Assembly: GCA_001898965.1 (NCBI GenBank)
Contig: MKVW01000003.1
Coordinates: 103,373 to 167,372, forward strand
Length of the DNA stretch: 64,000 nt
Direction: 5' to 3'
From: Rhizobiales bacterium 62-17
GTDB lineage: Bacteria > Pseudomonadota > Alphaproteobacteria > Rhizobiales > Beijerinckiaceae
Shown here: piece after piece, positions 17,635-25,931 of the stretch
Position numbering within the stretch: position 1 is the first letter of the stretch
Layout of the letters: each line of letters opens with the position of its first letter
Notes under the pieces: generated by a model
What the model saw: the letters and a program-made list of their open reading frames with translations, nothing else
What the model was told of the DNA's origin: nothing
The model's database searches: none
Made by a program: the position numbers and the translations under genes

Positions 17635-19413
17635 TTACTTTTGCGGCGTGGCTTGCGCCGATCGCTCCGCATCCAGAACCGGCACGATGAGTTGCGACGG
17701 ATAGTCCTTGCTATGGAAGAACGTATCGGTGCCGTTCTGTCGGGCGCTGTAAGGATGAGTGAAGATCGCGTCCGTCACCGATGAATCGCCGTTGCTGATT
17801 TCAAGACGCAGCCGGCTGCCCTTTTTGAAGAGATAGGCCGTGGGCATGACGGCGATCTCAAATTTGTAGACCTTGCCGGGTTCGATCGGCTGCGGGTTCT
17901 CGTGGGTGTAGTAAGGCGCGTTTTCGAGCGATTGTTTGGCATCGATGGCGCGATGGGAGGCGAGCAACCATCCTTTGGTGACGATCCGGCTGCGCGGTTG
18001 CACGCCACGGCTGCGTTCATCCTCGGCCTGCGCCGACTGATCGGAGATTTTGATAATGAACTGCGTGTCTGGTTGAGTTGAGGCGGCGTAGAGGACGAGC
18101 TTGATCGGCCCGGTGATCTCCGTGTCGCGATCGAAGGGTTGCGTCACGAAGGTCAAAACGCGCCGCGCCGGATCTGGCCGCCCATCGGGACCGGGGCCGA
18201 CGACGCCGTTGCGCCAGCCCGCGTCCGGATAGGTATAGGCGGTTTTTACGCTGTTGCTGTCTGAAGCCTCCGACGTCAGAAGACCATCGTTAAGCGAAGT
18301 GACGCTGCCGCTGGAGCCGCCAGCCAGATAATAGCTGCGATAATTGGCGGCTTTCGGCGGCCACGCGTCCGCGGTCTCCATACGATTGCTGTTGACGAGC
18401 GCGTATTTCACGGTCGGCTCGTTCTGATAGGCGGTCTGTTGGCCTTTCAGGCACCAGTCGTAGAACGGCAGCAGATATCTTTCGTGGAACTTGATGCTGG
18501 CGAATTCGGCGACGGCCTCATTCACGTCGGCGCCGCCCAGAACCAGAAGTTTCTTGGGACCGGCGACGCGCTGAAAGCCGAGAATATTGCCATTCAGATG
18601 CAAGTCGACCTTGCCCCAGACGCCGATCGAATAGACGGGGATTTTGACCCGGTGTAGATTTTCCGCCGCTGAGCGCTCGCGCCAGAAGGCATCATAGGTC
18701 GGATGGCGCCGCGTGTTCAGCGAATAGTCCCACGGCACTTCTTTGGAAGGGCCAGTTTGCGGTCGCTGATTGTAGTTGCGGACCGTGCTCCACCAAAATT
18801 CCGGATAGGCGCCGGGAATGCCACCGGTATAGGCCGATTGCCGATAGGTATCGATATGTCCGTCGTAAGGGGCGATGCAGGCCAGATGCGGCGGCGTCTG
18901 AGTGGCCGCGAACCATTGCGAGCGCGCGTAATAGGATTGACCGATGCCGCCAACCTTGCCGTTCGACCAGGGCTGTTTGGCGATCCACTCGGTCACTTCG
19001 TAGAGATCGCGCTGTTCGCGGCGGCTTTGATATTGATATTCGCCACCGGAACGGCCGGTGCCGCGCACGTCCATATGCAGATAGGCGTAGCCGTGTTGGT
19101 TGTAATAGCCGATGGGACCGAGTTCTTGAATCGGATAGATCGAAACCGCCGGCAGGCCGTCGTTGTCGAAGCGATAGGGCGAAGCGGCGAGCAGGGTGGG
19201 GGCAGGGCCAGGGGTTTTCGGCATGTAGAGTGCGGCTGAAATGACGGCGCCGTCGCTCATGCGAATTTGCACGATGCGCGCCGGCGAACGATCAGGCGCA
19301 GACTCTTTGGTGGCAGGCTCTTGAGCAGCGGCTTCTTGCGCGAAAGCAAAAACGGGTAGAAGCGACAACAGGCCAATGAAAAATTGGCGCGCATGCGATC
19401 CATCGAGACGCAT
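17635..19413 (-). CDS. CocE/NonD-family (X-Pro dipeptidyl-peptidase S15-like) hydrolase, exported
   Basis: A 592-aa protein with an N-terminal signal peptide (FFIGLLSLLPVFAFAQEAAA). The alpha/beta-hydrolase core has HMDVRGTGRSGG and the nucleophile elbow GGIGQSYYA. The C-terminal half (RVLTFVTQPFDRDTEITGPI, KGSRLRLEISNGD) is the jelly-roll domain of CocE/XPP. Family members hydrolyse esters, amides or acyl-Pro bonds. It is probably periplasmic. It is transcribed leftward, about 50 bases before the solute receptor, and may release that receptor's ligand. Confidence 0.9.
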   Translation of the reverse strand: MRLDGSHARQFFIGLLSLLPVFAFAQEAAAQEPATKESAPDRSPARIVQIRMSDGAVISAALYMPKTPGPAPTLLAASPYRFDNDGLPAVSIYPIQELGPIGYYNQHGYAYLHMDVRGTGRSGGEYQYQSRREQRDLYEVTEWIAKQPWSNGKVGGIGQSYYARSQWFAATQTPPHLACIAPYDGHIDTYRQSAYTGGIPGAYPEFWWSTVRNYNQRPQTGPSKEVPWDYSLNTRRHPTYDAFWRERSAAENLHRVKIPVYSIGVWGKVDLHLNGNILGFQRVAGPKKLLVLGGADVNEAVAEFASIKFHERYLLPFYDWCLKGQQTAYQNEPTVKYALVNSNRMETADAWPPKAANYRSYYLAGGSSGSVTSLNDGLLTSEASDSNSVKTAYTYPDAGWRNGVVGPGPDGRPDPARRVLTFVTQPFDRDTEITGPIKLVLYAASTQPDTQFIIKISDQSAQAEDERSRGVQPRSRIVTKGWLLASHRAIDAKQSLENAPYYTHENPQPIEPGKVYKFEIAVMPTAYLFKKGSRLRLEISNGDSSVTDAIFTHPYSARQNGTDTFFHSKDYPSQLIVPVLDAERSAQATPQK

Positions 19414-19539
19414 GGTTTCCTCCCTGATTTCAGTTTTGACCGCTCGATTGTAGCGAGAGGCCTTATGGGCCGCGAGGCTTATTTTACACTTATGAGTTTA
19501 ATTTTATTGATCCGCCTGTGTCGGGTCGCGATGCAACGC

Positions 19540-20247
19540 CTAAAGCCTTTTTTCCTTCAAATATCTTGCGACATTGGCGGCGGTTTTTTCGATGTGATCG
19601 ATGATCAACGTTCGCGCTTTCGCCGCGTCGCGCCGCAACACGCAGTCGACGAGCGCCTTATGTTCGGCGACCGTATTGCGCGATTTGCTGCGCACGCTCG
19701 CCGACAGGCGGCGATAGCGCTCCGATTGATCGAAATGATTTTCGCAGGCGCTGATCAGCCGCTCGGATTGGCTGGCTGAGATCAAAGCAATGTGAAAGGT
19801 CTTGTGGAGATGCGTCCACCGATCGTCGCGTTGCGCCTCGCCGCGATTGATCTGCCGCTCGACCTTCTCCAGCTGATGAAAGGCCGCGACGACACTGGCT
19901 TCCCAGGCATCGTCGCCATGTTGGATCGCCAGTTCGAAAGCGGCGGCTTCCTGAATGGTGCGGCAAAGGGTGAGATCGTTCAGATCAACCGATGTCATGG
20001 GCGCGGTGCGGAAGCCGCGCCGATCATCGGAGGTGACGAGCCCTTCAGCGACGAGCCGGTTCAGCGCTTCGCGGAGCGGGCTGCTCGAAAATTTATGGAC
20101 CTTTTGCAGCGCATCGATCTTGAGCTTTTCGCCGGGAGAAATCTCACAGGCGATGATCGATGCTCGCAGCGTTTCGTAAGCCTGAGAGGCGAGGGGGCTG
20201 CTGCGCGTGGCGATGTCTGATTTGTCCATGGCGCTTGATTTATGCAT
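19540..20247 (-). CDS. GntR-family (FCD-type) transcriptional regulator
   Basis: A 235-aa regulator. The N-terminal GntR winged helix spans about residues 17-80 (QAYETLRASIIACEISPGEK, SPLREALNRLVAEGLV). The C-terminal FCD domain has the His/Asp metal-effector pattern (LCRTIQEAAAFELAI, HKTFHIALISA, EHKALVDCVLRRDAAKA). Start at 20247 with AGGAAAC 11 bases upstream; 20229 is an alternative. It is divergent from a Bug receptor gene, with a perfect 12-base palindrome over its start codon, so autoregulation and control of the receptor-VOC-amidohydrolase operon is likely. Confidence 0.9.
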   Translation of the reverse strand: MHKSSAMDKSDIATRSSPLASQAYETLRASIIACEISPGEKLKIDALQKVHKFSSSPLREALNRLVAEGLVTSDDRRGFRTAPMTSVDLNDLTLCRTIQEAAAFELAIQHGDDAWEASVVAAFHQLEKVERQINRGEAQRDDRWTHLHKTFHIALISASQSERLISACENHFDQSERYRRLSASVRSKSRNTVAEHKALVDCVLRRDAAKARTLIIDHIEKTAANVARYLKEKRL

Positions 20248-20250
20248 AAA
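20239..20250. promoter_or_regulatory. Palindromic operator candidate for the GntR regulator
   Basis: TTTATGCATAAA is a perfect 12-base palindrome overlapping the start codon of the GntR gene and lying 43 bases before the TTG start of the divergent Bug gene. GntR proteins bind such short AT-rich dyads between divergent promoters. Confidence 0.45.
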
Positions 20251-20292
20251 ATTATGTTTCCTGCAAGAAAAGCTTTATGGGGAGGATTGTCG

Positions 20293-21249
20293 TTGAAGCT
20301 GAAATTGCAGATTGCCGCCGTGGTGATGGCGCTCGTTTCCGGTGTGGCGAAGGCGGATTATCCGGAGCGTGCGATCACGATCATCGTGCCGTTCGCGGCG
20401 GGCGGAACGGCCGATCTGTTGCCGCGTCTGGTGGCTGAGAAGCTGCGGTCCGCGCTCGGGCAGGCCATCATCATCGAGAACCGGCCTGGCGCCGGTGGCA
20501 ATCTTGGCGCTGCTCTCGTCGCCAATGCCAAGCCCGATGGCTACACGCTGCTCTGTGCGCCGCAATTGAACTACAGTGCCGCCGATCTGATCTACAAATC
20601 GTTGAATTTCGATCCGCTGAAACTCGAACCCGTCGCGGTGCTGGCGCGCTATCCCAACGTCATCGTCGCGCGCCGCACGTTCGAGCCGAACACGCTGAGC
20701 GAACTGATCGCCTATGCCAAGAAGGCGCCGGGCAAGCTCACCTATGCGTCGCAAGGCATCGGCCAAGTGGGACATCTGACGTTCGCCTTGTTGGCAAAGA
20801 CAGCCGGCATCGAACTGGTGCATGTGCCGTATCGCGGCAGCGCGCCGGCGATCACCGATCTCCTCAGCGGCCAGGTCGATCTGCTCGCCGATAATCTGCT
20901 GCCGACGGCTTCTAATATCGATATGGGCAATTTGAAGCTGATCGCGGTCGGCGGAACGCGTCGTGTCGTTGCTTATCCCAATGTGGCGCGGATCTCGGAA
21001 ACCATTCCAGGCTTCGTCTCCGATACCTGGATGGCCATCTCCGCGCCGAGTGGCACGCCGCCGGAGATCGTCGGCAAATTGTCCAAGCTCATTGCCGAGG
21101 CGACCCGCTCGCCGGAATTTCAGGACAAGACGGCGAACCTGCAGACCGAACCGCTGCAGGGAACGCCGGCGGAGATGACTCAATTGATCAAGGCCAGCCG
21201 GGATCAGTGGGCGCCGATCATCAAGGAGCAGGGCATTCAGTTGGAATGA
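20293..21249 (+). CDS. Bug-family (TctC) substrate-binding protein
   Basis: A periplasmic receptor with Bug signatures ITIIVPFAAGGTADLLPRLV, IIENRPGAGGNLGAALV and KPDGYTLL. The best start is TTG 20293, six bases after GGGGAGGA, which gives a 318-aa precursor with a compact signal peptide (LKLKLQIAAVVMALVSGVAKA). An upstream ATG at 20242 would lie inside the GntR gene. It is followed 44 bases later by the double-VOC gene. No TctA or TctB gene is present. Confidence 0.9.
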   Translation: MKLKLQIAAVVMALVSGVAKADYPERAITIIVPFAAGGTADLLPRLVAEKLRSALGQAIIIENRPGAGGNLGAALVANAKPDGYTLLCAPQLNYSAADLIYKSLNFDPLKLEPVAVLARYPNVIVARRTFEPNTLSELIAYAKKAPGKLTYASQGIGQVGHLTFALLAKTAGIELVHVPYRGSAPAITDLLSGQVDLLADNLLPTASNIDMGNLKLIAVGGTRRVVAYPNVARISETIPGFVSDTWMAISAPSGTPPEIVGKLSKLIAEATRSPEFQDKTANLQTEPLQGTPAEMTQLIKASRDQWAPIIKEQGIQLE

Positions 21250-21293
21250 GACTGGCGCCCGCGATCGTGCCCCAGCAGTTGAGAAGGTGATCC

Positions 21294-22523
21294 ATGCCCG
21301 AGGATGTCAAGAGCAAGAGCGAGTTGTTTCCGGTCGGCGGCGTGCTGCTCGAGCGCCCCTACGCGATCCGTCGTCTCGGCCATTTCGGCCTTGATGTCGA
21401 CGACATCGATCGTTGCGTCGATTTCTATACACGGATGTTCGGGCTGAAGATTTCGGATCCGATCGATTTCGGCGCTCGCCTGCCTGTTGAACAGCAGGGC
21501 AAGGACGGCTCGGGCATTGGCTATTTCATGCGCCATGGCACGGATCATCATTCCTTCGTGCTGTTTCCGCGCCGCGTGCGCCGCATGCTGCTCAAGCATA
21601 TTCCGCCGCATATGACGATCAACCAGATCACCTGGCAGGTCGGCAGTTTGCGCGAAGTGGTCGATGGTTCGAACTGGCTGAAGGGTTCGGGGATCCGCAT
21701 CGCGCGCGCGGGCCGCGACAATCCCGGCTCCAACTGGCATGCCTATCCAGTCGATCCGGAAGGGCATATCAACGAAATCTATTATGGCATCGAGCAGATC
21801 GGCTGGGACGGGTTCAGCAAGCCGAAGGGCATGCACCGGCGCGATTATCACGACGTGCCGGCTTTGCCGCACCGCTCGGAATTCGCCGAGGTCGAAGAGG
21901 GGCTCGCCGCCAAGATTGCGGTCGAGGATGGCCATCGCTTCAAGGAACCGCTGGACGAGACATATGACGTCGGCGGCATCTTGCTCGGCCGGCCGTTCAA
22001 GGTGACGAAGATTGGACCGATCCGCATCTTCGTTGAAGATGTGGCGGCCGTCACGGCGTTCTATCGCGAGACGATGGGCTTGCGGTTGACCGAGGAGATC
22101 GTCTGGAACGGCCATCGCTGCTCTTTCCTGCGCGCCAATACGGAGCATCATTCGCTGGCGATCTATCCGGCGGCCTTGCGCGAAGAATTGGGGTTGAGCG
22201 CACACACGTCGTTGTTCTCCTGCGGTTTCCAGCTTGGCGACTATGCGCAATTGCGCGCAGCAGTTGATTTCATGCAAGGGCAGGGCGTCACCGTACGGAA
22301 GCTGCCGCAGGAGCTTTTCCCGGGCGTCGACTACAGCGCCTTCGTCATCGATCCGGACGGACATGCCATCCAGATCTATCATCATATGGAACAGATCGGC
22401 TGGGATGGTCGGCCGCGGCCCGCGCATCTGCGCCGCAAGATCGACAACGACAATTGGCCGGAGGCTTTGACGGCGCAAAGTGATAGTTTCAACGGCGAGG
22501 TCTATCTCGGTCCCTGGAACTGA
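21294..22523 (+). CDS. Double VOC-domain protein (409 aa), dioxygenase-like but metal site uncertain
   Basis: The protein consists of two related halves, each opening with the same phrase (GGVLLERPYAIRRLG near residue 15; GGILLGRPFKVTKIG near 228), which indicates internal duplication. Each half is a VOC module (HFGLDVDDIDRCVDFYTRMF; IRIFVEDVAAVTAFYRETMG). The canonical metal ligands are incomplete: His is present in LGHFGL, but the equivalent is Ile in IGPIRIF, and the second His position is not His in either half. It may use a different metal site or be an isomerase or binding protein. Third gene from the GntR operator. Confidence 0.8.
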   Translation: MPEDVKSKSELFPVGGVLLERPYAIRRLGHFGLDVDDIDRCVDFYTRMFGLKISDPIDFGARLPVEQQGKDGSGIGYFMRHGTDHHSFVLFPRRVRRMLLKHIPPHMTINQITWQVGSLREVVDGSNWLKGSGIRIARAGRDNPGSNWHAYPVDPEGHINEIYYGIEQIGWDGFSKPKGMHRRDYHDVPALPHRSEFAEVEEGLAAKIAVEDGHRFKEPLDETYDVGGILLGRPFKVTKIGPIRIFVEDVAAVTAFYRETMGLRLTEEIVWNGHRCSFLRANTEHHSLAIYPAALREELGLSAHTSLFSCGFQLGDYAQLRAAVDFMQGQGVTVRKLPQELFPGVDYSAFVIDPDGHAIQIYHHMEQIGWDGRPRPAHLRRKIDNDNWPEALTAQSDSFNGEVYLGPWN

Positions 22524-22583
22524 GACACGCCGGTGAGCTTGAATGTGGCGCCGTCACGAGCGCCCCGAGCATGGGAGGAAAGA

Positions 22584-24065
22584 ATGACCATATTTGATCC
22601 GGCGCGGCGCGCCATGAGCCGGCGCGCCATGTTGCAGCATATGGCGGCGGCTTCGGCCGCTCTCGCCGTTGTTCCAAGCCGCGTCCTGGCGCAAGCGCCG
22701 GCCTCGCAGTCCGTGACAACCGCATTGCCAGCGCGTGGCGAATATCTCATCCGCAATGCCCTTGTGCTGACGATGGATGCCAAGCTTGGCGATCTGCCGA
22801 AGGGCGACATCCATGTGCGCGATGGCGCCATCGTTGCGGTCGGTCCGTCGTTGCAGGCAGCGGGCGCCACGGTGATCGATGCGACCAATATGATCGCTTT
22901 GCCGGGTCTCATCGATACCCATTGGCATATGTGGGGTTCGGTGGCGCGCAACATGGCGGGCGAGGATTCCAAGACCGGTTATTTTTTGTTCGCGCGTGCG
23001 GTGGGCGATGTGTTCACGCCCGAGGACAATGCGCGCGGCGTGCGCCTGTCGCTGGCGGAAGCCATCCATTCCGGCATCACCACCGTCCACAATTGGGCGC
23101 ACAATCTGCCGAAGCCCGAATTCGCCGATGCGGAACTGCAAGCGCATGTCGATTTCGGCGGCCGCGCGCTCTACGGCTACGGCTACGCGGGTGTCGGCAT
23201 GACCAATCAGCCGATCAATCTCGCCGATCTGCCGCGCGTGCAAAAGCAGTGGTTCGGCGATCGCTCGGGCTTGCTGACGCTGGGCATCGCCTCGCGCGGG
23301 CCGGAAAGCAATTCGGCCGAAATCTGCAAACGCGAATGGGATACGGCGCGCCAGCTCGGCCTGCGCATCTCCACCCATATCGGCACGGGCATGGCGCGGG
23401 TGAAGCAGAGCCAGGGCGTGAAGGCCTTGGCGGAGGCGGGCCTGCTCGGCCCGGACGTGATCCTCGTCCATGATACGAATTATCTGCCCGAGGATCTCGA
23501 GCCGCTGGCCAAGACCGGCACGCATATTTCGATGAGCCCCTATACGGAGATGCGTACCGGCTTCGGCTTCCCACCGATCCAGCCGATGCTGGATAAGGGC
23601 ATCAACATCTGCCTGTCGGTCGATACCACCGTGCTGGCAGGCAATTGCGATATGTTCGCCATCATGAAGGCGATGCAGAATGTCGCCAATGGCGCCAAGC
23701 AGAGCGAGTTTGCGCTTTCGCCGCGGCGCGTGTTGGAGATGGCGACGATCGACGGTGCTCGTGCGCTCGGCATCGAGGATCGCGTCGGCACGCTCACGCC
23801 GGGCAAACGGGCCGACATCGTTCTGGTGCGCATGGACGATCTCAACATGGCGCCGTTCACCGACGGTGTGCGTATGATCGTGCAGGCGGCGCAGCCGGCC
23901 AATGTCGATACCGTTCTCATCGATGGGCGGATTCTGAAGCGCGGCGGCCGTCTCCAGCATATCGACACGGCCAAGATCATGGCCGATGCTACCGAAACCA
24001 TGGGCCGCGTACGCGTCGGCGTCGAGAAGGTGTTGGAGCGCAGCGGCGTCAGCGTTGTGCGCTGA
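22584..24065 (+). CDS. Amidohydrolase-family protein with Tat-like signal
   Basis: A 493-aa protein starting at ATG 22584 behind GGGAGGAAAGA. The N-terminus has a twin-Arg motif (SRRAMLQHMAAASAALAVVP, cleavage near VLAQA), suggesting Tat export. The catalytic barrel shows the HxH metal motif DTHWHMW, STHIGTG, the VHD segment and the late Asp in LSVDTTVL, followed by RALGIEDRVGTLTPGKRADI, typical of SsnA/TrzN/cytosine-deaminase relatives. Substrate unknown; hydrolytic deamination or dechlorination of a ring compound is plausible. Last gene of the 20293 operon. Confidence 0.87.
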   Translation: MTIFDPARRAMSRRAMLQHMAAASAALAVVPSRVLAQAPASQSVTTALPARGEYLIRNALVLTMDAKLGDLPKGDIHVRDGAIVAVGPSLQAAGATVIDATNMIALPGLIDTHWHMWGSVARNMAGEDSKTGYFLFARAVGDVFTPEDNARGVRLSLAEAIHSGITTVHNWAHNLPKPEFADAELQAHVDFGGRALYGYGYAGVGMTNQPINLADLPRVQKQWFGDRSGLLTLGIASRGPESNSAEICKREWDTARQLGLRISTHIGTGMARVKQSQGVKALAEAGLLGPDVILVHDTNYLPEDLEPLAKTGTHISMSPYTEMRTGFGFPPIQPMLDKGINICLSVDTTVLAGNCDMFAIMKAMQNVANGAKQSEFALSPRRVLEMATIDGARALGIEDRVGTLTPGKRADIVLVRMDDLNMAPFTDGVRMIVQAAQPANVDTVLIDGRILKRGGRLQHIDTAKIMADATETMGRVRVGVEKVLERSGVSVVR

Positions 24066-24069
24066 GTGT

Positions 24070-25155
24070 TTAGCTGCGCAAAGGTTGCGCGCCTTTCAGC
24101 AGCGCCACGAGCTGGCTCTGCTGGTGCGTGCCGGTCTTGCGGAAGATTTGCGAGAGATAGGCGCGCGACGTCGAGAACTGGATGCCTTGTTCCTTGGCGG
24201 CGGTCTGAAGCGATTTGCCTGTTGTCAACGCGGCGGCAAGACGGGCTTCCGCCGGCGTCAGGTCGAACAGGCCCATCAGCAGTTCCGTCGGTGGACCAAG
24301 GCCGTTCAGGCGCATTTCCGTCGCCGCGATCAACACGTCGGCACGCGTAAAGATATCGCGCGCTGTGCGTCGCAGCGGCAGCAGATGAACGACCATGGCG
24401 GGATGATCTTCTCCCGCCGGAACGGGAATCGAGCGCACCGCCGCATGGGCTTCATCGGAGAGTTCGGCGAGCGCGGTCTGGAGCAAAGCGTCGGCTTTGT
24501 TCGTTGCCAGCGACAGGCCGCCATGGGCGCGTGGAATAAAGAGCTTCGGCAGGCGCTCGAGCAGCGCATTGGCGGCGAGCACGCGTCCTCGCGCCGTCAG
24601 AACGGCGGCGGGCAGGCCGAGTTTTTCCATCACATCGACGGTACTCTGTGCTTGTTCCAATGCCAGGCGTCCGGCCAGCAGGGCGGCGCGGGCCAGGTGT
24701 GGACGCAAGGCGTTCATCGCCTCGATCTCAGGCGGCCGGTAGGATGTCTTTGTTGCCGCTTTCATATGGATGAATGTCACGACGTCGCCGCCCGGTATTG
24801 GGATAACCGCGCAAAGCCCGCTTTCCAGGCCCAACGCTCTCAGGCGCACGCGGATGGGGTCCTGTTTGATTTCTTCCTCGGTGAGAAAGTGATCGACCTC
24901 CACAAATGCGGCGGGGCGCGCTTCGATCATGCGTTGGGCGCTGTGGCAGGATTTCCACATATCGCCGGTTGTGAACTCGTGGAGAAAAGGCCGCAGGCGT
25001 TCGACCGTCCGGCCGCGTGGCGGCAGCCCTTCGCGAAAGGAAAATATCGCGCCGCCGGCTGAATCCGAGAGCCGGTCGGTCGTCTCCAAAACGCTGTCCC
25101 AGACGTGCGGGACGAATGCGGCTTCATAAATGTGATCGACAATATCGTACGTCAT
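24070..25155 (-). CDS. LuxR-type transcriptional regulator
   Basis: A 361-aa regulator starting at ATG 25155, five bases after AGGTGA; an in-frame GTG at 25164 is less likely. The C-terminal HTH (FDLTPAEARLAAALTTGKSL, then STSRAYLSQIFRKTGTHQQSQL) fits the GerE/LuxR class. The N-terminal 270 residues form a sensor region with no named domain I recognise. It ends four bases from the amidohydrolase stop (tail-to-tail), so it may sense the substrate of that operon. Confidence 0.85.
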   Translation of the reverse strand: MTYDIVDHIYEAAFVPHVWDSVLETTDRLSDSAGGAIFSFREGLPPRGRTVERLRPFLHEFTTGDMWKSCHSAQRMIEARPAAFVEVDHFLTEEEIKQDPIRVRLRALGLESGLCAVIPIPGGDVVTFIHMKAATKTSYRPPEIEAMNALRPHLARAALLAGRLALEQAQSTVDVMEKLGLPAAVLTARGRVLAANALLERLPKLFIPRAHGGLSLATNKADALLQTALAELSDEAHAAVRSIPVPAGEDHPAMVVHLLPLRRTARDIFTRADVLIAATEMRLNGLGPPTELLMGLFDLTPAEARLAAALTTGKSLQTAAKEQGIQFSTSRAYLSQIFRKTGTHQQSQLVALLKGAQPLRS

Positions 25156-25350
25156 GAAAATCACCTGCGCCTAAGGCAATGCCGTCCACCAACGACGGAT
25201 AGCGGCGGGAAACCGCTCAGGGACAATGCGGGTGAAGCTTAGCGGAGCCACTGTCATTTGGTCACCTCCAAATGATAGGGGTTGGCCGATTTCCGTCGTT
25301 TTGCGCAATATTTGACCATGAAGAAGGACAAAAGTCGGCCCTCTTTGCTC
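25156..25350. other. Intergenic gap upstream of the LuxR-type gene
   Basis: This 195-base gap between two leftward genes should hold the LuxR-type promoter. No strong dyad or T-run hairpin is seen. Confidence 0.3.
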
Positions 25351-25923
25351 TTACGGCGAGGGCCGCGCGTGCGATGCCGCCGGTTTTTGCGTCGGCTTGG
25401 CTGCCACTGCGGGCTTGGCTGGCTCCTTCTGCGCGACGGGGGCGGGCGGAGGTGGTGCGGGGCCAGATTGGCCAAGGTTAAGCGCGACGCCGAAGAGCTT
25501 CCAGCGGCCGGCATCGGGCGCGAACAGCAGTTCGAAATTCACCTGCAACGGCACGGACGGGAAAGACCCCGCCATGCGCATCATGCCATTGGCCTCGATC
25601 TGCGGCAGCAGGCTCAGTTGCGGTTCGAGGACGGCGACGCCGGTGAGATCGAAATTCTTGGCCCGCAGATCGGCGAAGATTTCGGCGAGACGTGCCGCCG
25701 TATTGGCTTGCTGAAAGCCCGGCGCGCCGAGATCGCGCAGCACGGTGTAATTGCCTGTCAGGTTGGCGTGATGGACGGCCAGAATGGTCGAGCGCACCAG
25801 CATCAGCACGCCGTTGCGATCGATCTGCGCTGGTTGTGGTGCTTTCTTGTCGGTGCTTGGCTGAGCGGCAACGGATGTTGCCGCCAGAACGAGCATCAGC
25901 AAGGCATAGCGCAGCGTTTTCAT
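25351..25923 (-). CDS. Secreted protein of unknown function with Pro/Ala-rich tail
   Basis: A 190-aa protein starting at MKTLRY (25923); an in-frame ATG at 25938 overlaps the upstream stop. A signal peptide (MKTLRYALLMLVLAATSVAA) is followed by a globular region (MLVRSTILAVHHANLTGNYT, LRDLGAPGFQ, LAEIFADLRAKNFDLTG, LQVNFELLFAPDAGRWKLFG). A low-complexity tail rich in Pro, Ala and Lys ends the protein. The gene starts eight bases after the trimeric-autotransporter stop codon, so the two are probably co-transcribed. No family assigned; a periplasmic or outer-membrane helper is one possibility. Confidence 0.75.
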   Translation of the reverse strand: MKTLRYALLMLVLAATSVAAQPSTDKKAPQPAQIDRNGVLMLVRSTILAVHHANLTGNYTVLRDLGAPGFQQANTAARLAEIFADLRAKNFDLTGVAVLEPQLSLLPQIEANGMMRMAGSFPSVPLQVNFELLFAPDAGRWKLFGVALNLGQSGPAPPPPAPVAQKEPAKPAVAAKPTQKPAASHARPSP

Positions 25924-25931
25924 CGGACGCG

